Shown here: positions 63,171-64,000 of the stretch, piece by piece | How positions within the stretch are numbered: position 1 is the first letter of the stretch | Layout of the letters: every line of letters begins with the position of its first letter | Made by a program: the position numbers and the translations under genes | NCBI GenBank assembly: GCA_002344895.1 | Contig: DDUR01000024.1 | Coordinates: 1-64,000, forward strand | From: Ignavibacteria bacterium UBA2333 | GTDB taxonomy: Bacteria > Bacteroidota > Ignavibacteria > Kapaibacteriales > Kapaibacteriaceae | Length of the DNA: 64,000 nucleotides | Reading direction: 5' to 3' | Notes under the pieces: generated by a model | What the model was told of the DNA's origin: nothing | The model's database searches: none | Seen by the model: only the letters and a program-made list of their open reading frames with translations

Positions 63171-64000
63171 TTAGTTCTCCGTGTGGATAATCACGTTTGT
63201 ATCACCGAACGCCTCGGTGATCCATTTTGTGAGTGCTGATGAATATTTCACACGAACCATAGACGTGTAATTAACACGTCCTTCGGGCTTTGCGACGACA
63301 AATTGTAAGACATCCGAACCTTCGGAATCCTGGCATCGTTTGCGGAAGTTTGCGATCGTATCCGGAGTGTGAACGTCGGGCAGTACGCGTACAACATAGC
63401 CCTTTGCATACTTCTTTTCGGCCTGATCGAGTGTGAGGCAGTCCTCAACATAGATCTTGACCGTGTCCCCGTTGATCTCACATTTGCCGGAGAAAACAAG
63501 GATTGCATCAGGTTTGAGTAACTCTGCAAATTGTTTGTATTTGTCACTCCAGAATACACATTCACACGAGCCGACAAACTGTTCAACCTTGATAAACGCA
63601 ATAGTATTCTCACGTTTGTCAAGACGTGTTCGAATGTCTCCAACGATTCCAGCTAGTCGAACATTCTGACCACTACGAGACGCATCGATTCGTGACAAGT
63701 CAAGTGTTGAGAACGATCGTACAGTAACGGAATGTTCTTGCAGTGGATGGCCTGAAATGTAAAAACTCAGGACTTCACGTTCACGCTTTAAGCGTTCTCG
63801 TTCGGGCCATGGATCGACGGTCGGCATAGGTGGTTCTGACGGCTTGGCAATCTCGATGTCACCAAATAGACTGTCCATGGATGTCGATCCACCGCCCTGT
63901 ACCTTGCGTGCATATTCAAGGGCAGGTTCAATTGCCGAAAAGAGTTGGCCACGATGATAGTTACCGGTGGCATCAAACGCACCGGCGAATACCAATGCTT
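63171..64000 (-). CDS. dnaE: DNA polymerase III alpha subunit, C-terminal part (incomplete)
   Basis: 276 codons; the gene continues beyond the right edge of the window. The visible part begins in the end of the polymerase domain (ALVFAGAFDATGNYHRGQLFSAIEPALEYA). It includes the typical FYISGHPLQEH segment near residue 80 and an OB-fold region (LAGIVGDIRTRLDKRENTIAFIKVEQFVGSCECVFW). The C-terminal tail (about 205-275) is less conserved. Its stop is 15 bases from the convergent Spy-like gene. Confidence 0.92.
   Translation of the reverse strand, partial: ALVFAGAFDATGNYHRGQLFSAIEPALEYARKVQGGGSTSMDSLFGDIEIAKPSEPPMPTVDPWPERERLKREREVLSFYISGHPLQEHSVTVRSFSTLDLSRIDASRSGQNVRLAGIVGDIRTRLDKRENTIAFIKVEQFVGSCECVFWSDKYKQFAELLKPDAILVFSGKCEINGDTVKIYVEDCLTLDQAEKKYAKGYVVRVLPDVHTPDTIANFRKRCQDSEGSDVLQFVVAKPEGRVNYTSMVRVKYSSALTKWITEAFGDTNVIIHTEN

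Noticed and set aside
1..64000. Mobile elements, CRISPR arrays, tRNA or rRNA genes
   Set aside because: I looked for transposase or integrase motifs, spaced direct repeats and tRNA-like folds and saw none that hold up; only a search program could exclude a divergent tRNA.

Overview
This window is a compact stretch of bacterial chromosome with about 57 protein genes on both strands. I saw no rRNA, tRNA, CRISPR array, phage, integrase or insertion sequence. The gene set suggests a Gram-negative, didermic member of the Bacteroidota/Chlorobiota superphylum, perhaps a Kapabacteria-like lineage, though that placement is inference. The evidence is: two secreted proteins ending in the type IX secretion (Por) C-terminal sorting domain; KdsA and LptC for lipopolysaccharide; ExbB/ExbD/TonB; BshA for bacillithiol; and several gene starts preceded by TAnnTTTG-like boxes, the -7 element typical of Bacteroidota. 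Shine-Dalgarno sequences are present but patchy.

Layout. 1-6.8 kb: two tandem type IX cargo genes. The second, very long one carries an in-frame TAG one quarter of the way in, although the frame stays open on both sides. 7.0-13.2 kb: ftsK on the minus strand, diverging from a plus-strand run kdsA-lptC-tpiA-pgsA-pgpA. 13.4-18.9 kb: an HU protein with a lysine/alanine tail and a strong terminator, then pyrB-carB-prmC. 18.9-24.9 kb: a STAS protein and then exbB-exbD-exbD-tonB-small membrane protein-PstS-like lipoprotein-TPR protein. 25.0-31.8 kb: the fatty-acid cluster yceD-rpmF-plsX-fabH-fabD-fabG-acpP-fabF-rnc. 31.9-43.1 kb: a metallopeptidase/propeller/barrel protein, YigZ, BshA, a Popeye-like cyclic-nucleotide-binding protein, an M20 peptidase operon, a biotin carrier protein and a flavin reductase. 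43.2-49.6 kb: a complete oligopeptide ABC importer resembling YejABEF, with separate ATPases. 49.6-54.0 kb: lipoproteins, a histone-deacetylase-fold protein, a TraB/GumN protein and a TPR protein. 54.1-58.8 kb: secG, an acyl-CoA carboxyltransferase and a D-lactate-dehydrogenase-like flavo/iron-sulfur protein. 58.8-64 kb: a glycosyltransferase, a MATE exporter, an ECF sigma factor with a probable anti-sigma factor and a Spy-like periplasmic protein, and the 3' end of dnaE, which runs off the right edge.

How it works together. Most of the window is envelope biology: lipid A/LPS, phospholipid and fatty-acid synthesis, energised outer-membrane import, peptide uptake, protein export and envelope-stress sigma control. 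Genes are tightly packed. Many neighbours overlap by ATGA, GTGA or TTGA, and convergent genes overlap at their 3' ends. The only non-coding gap above 200 bases is 6795-7061. The most unusual items are the in-frame amber codon, a dispersed GCCCCYTTYGCCCCYTA-like motif found just upstream of several starts, a probable leaderless pyrB start right behind the HU terminator, and a His/Asp-rich tail on the putative anti-sigma factor.
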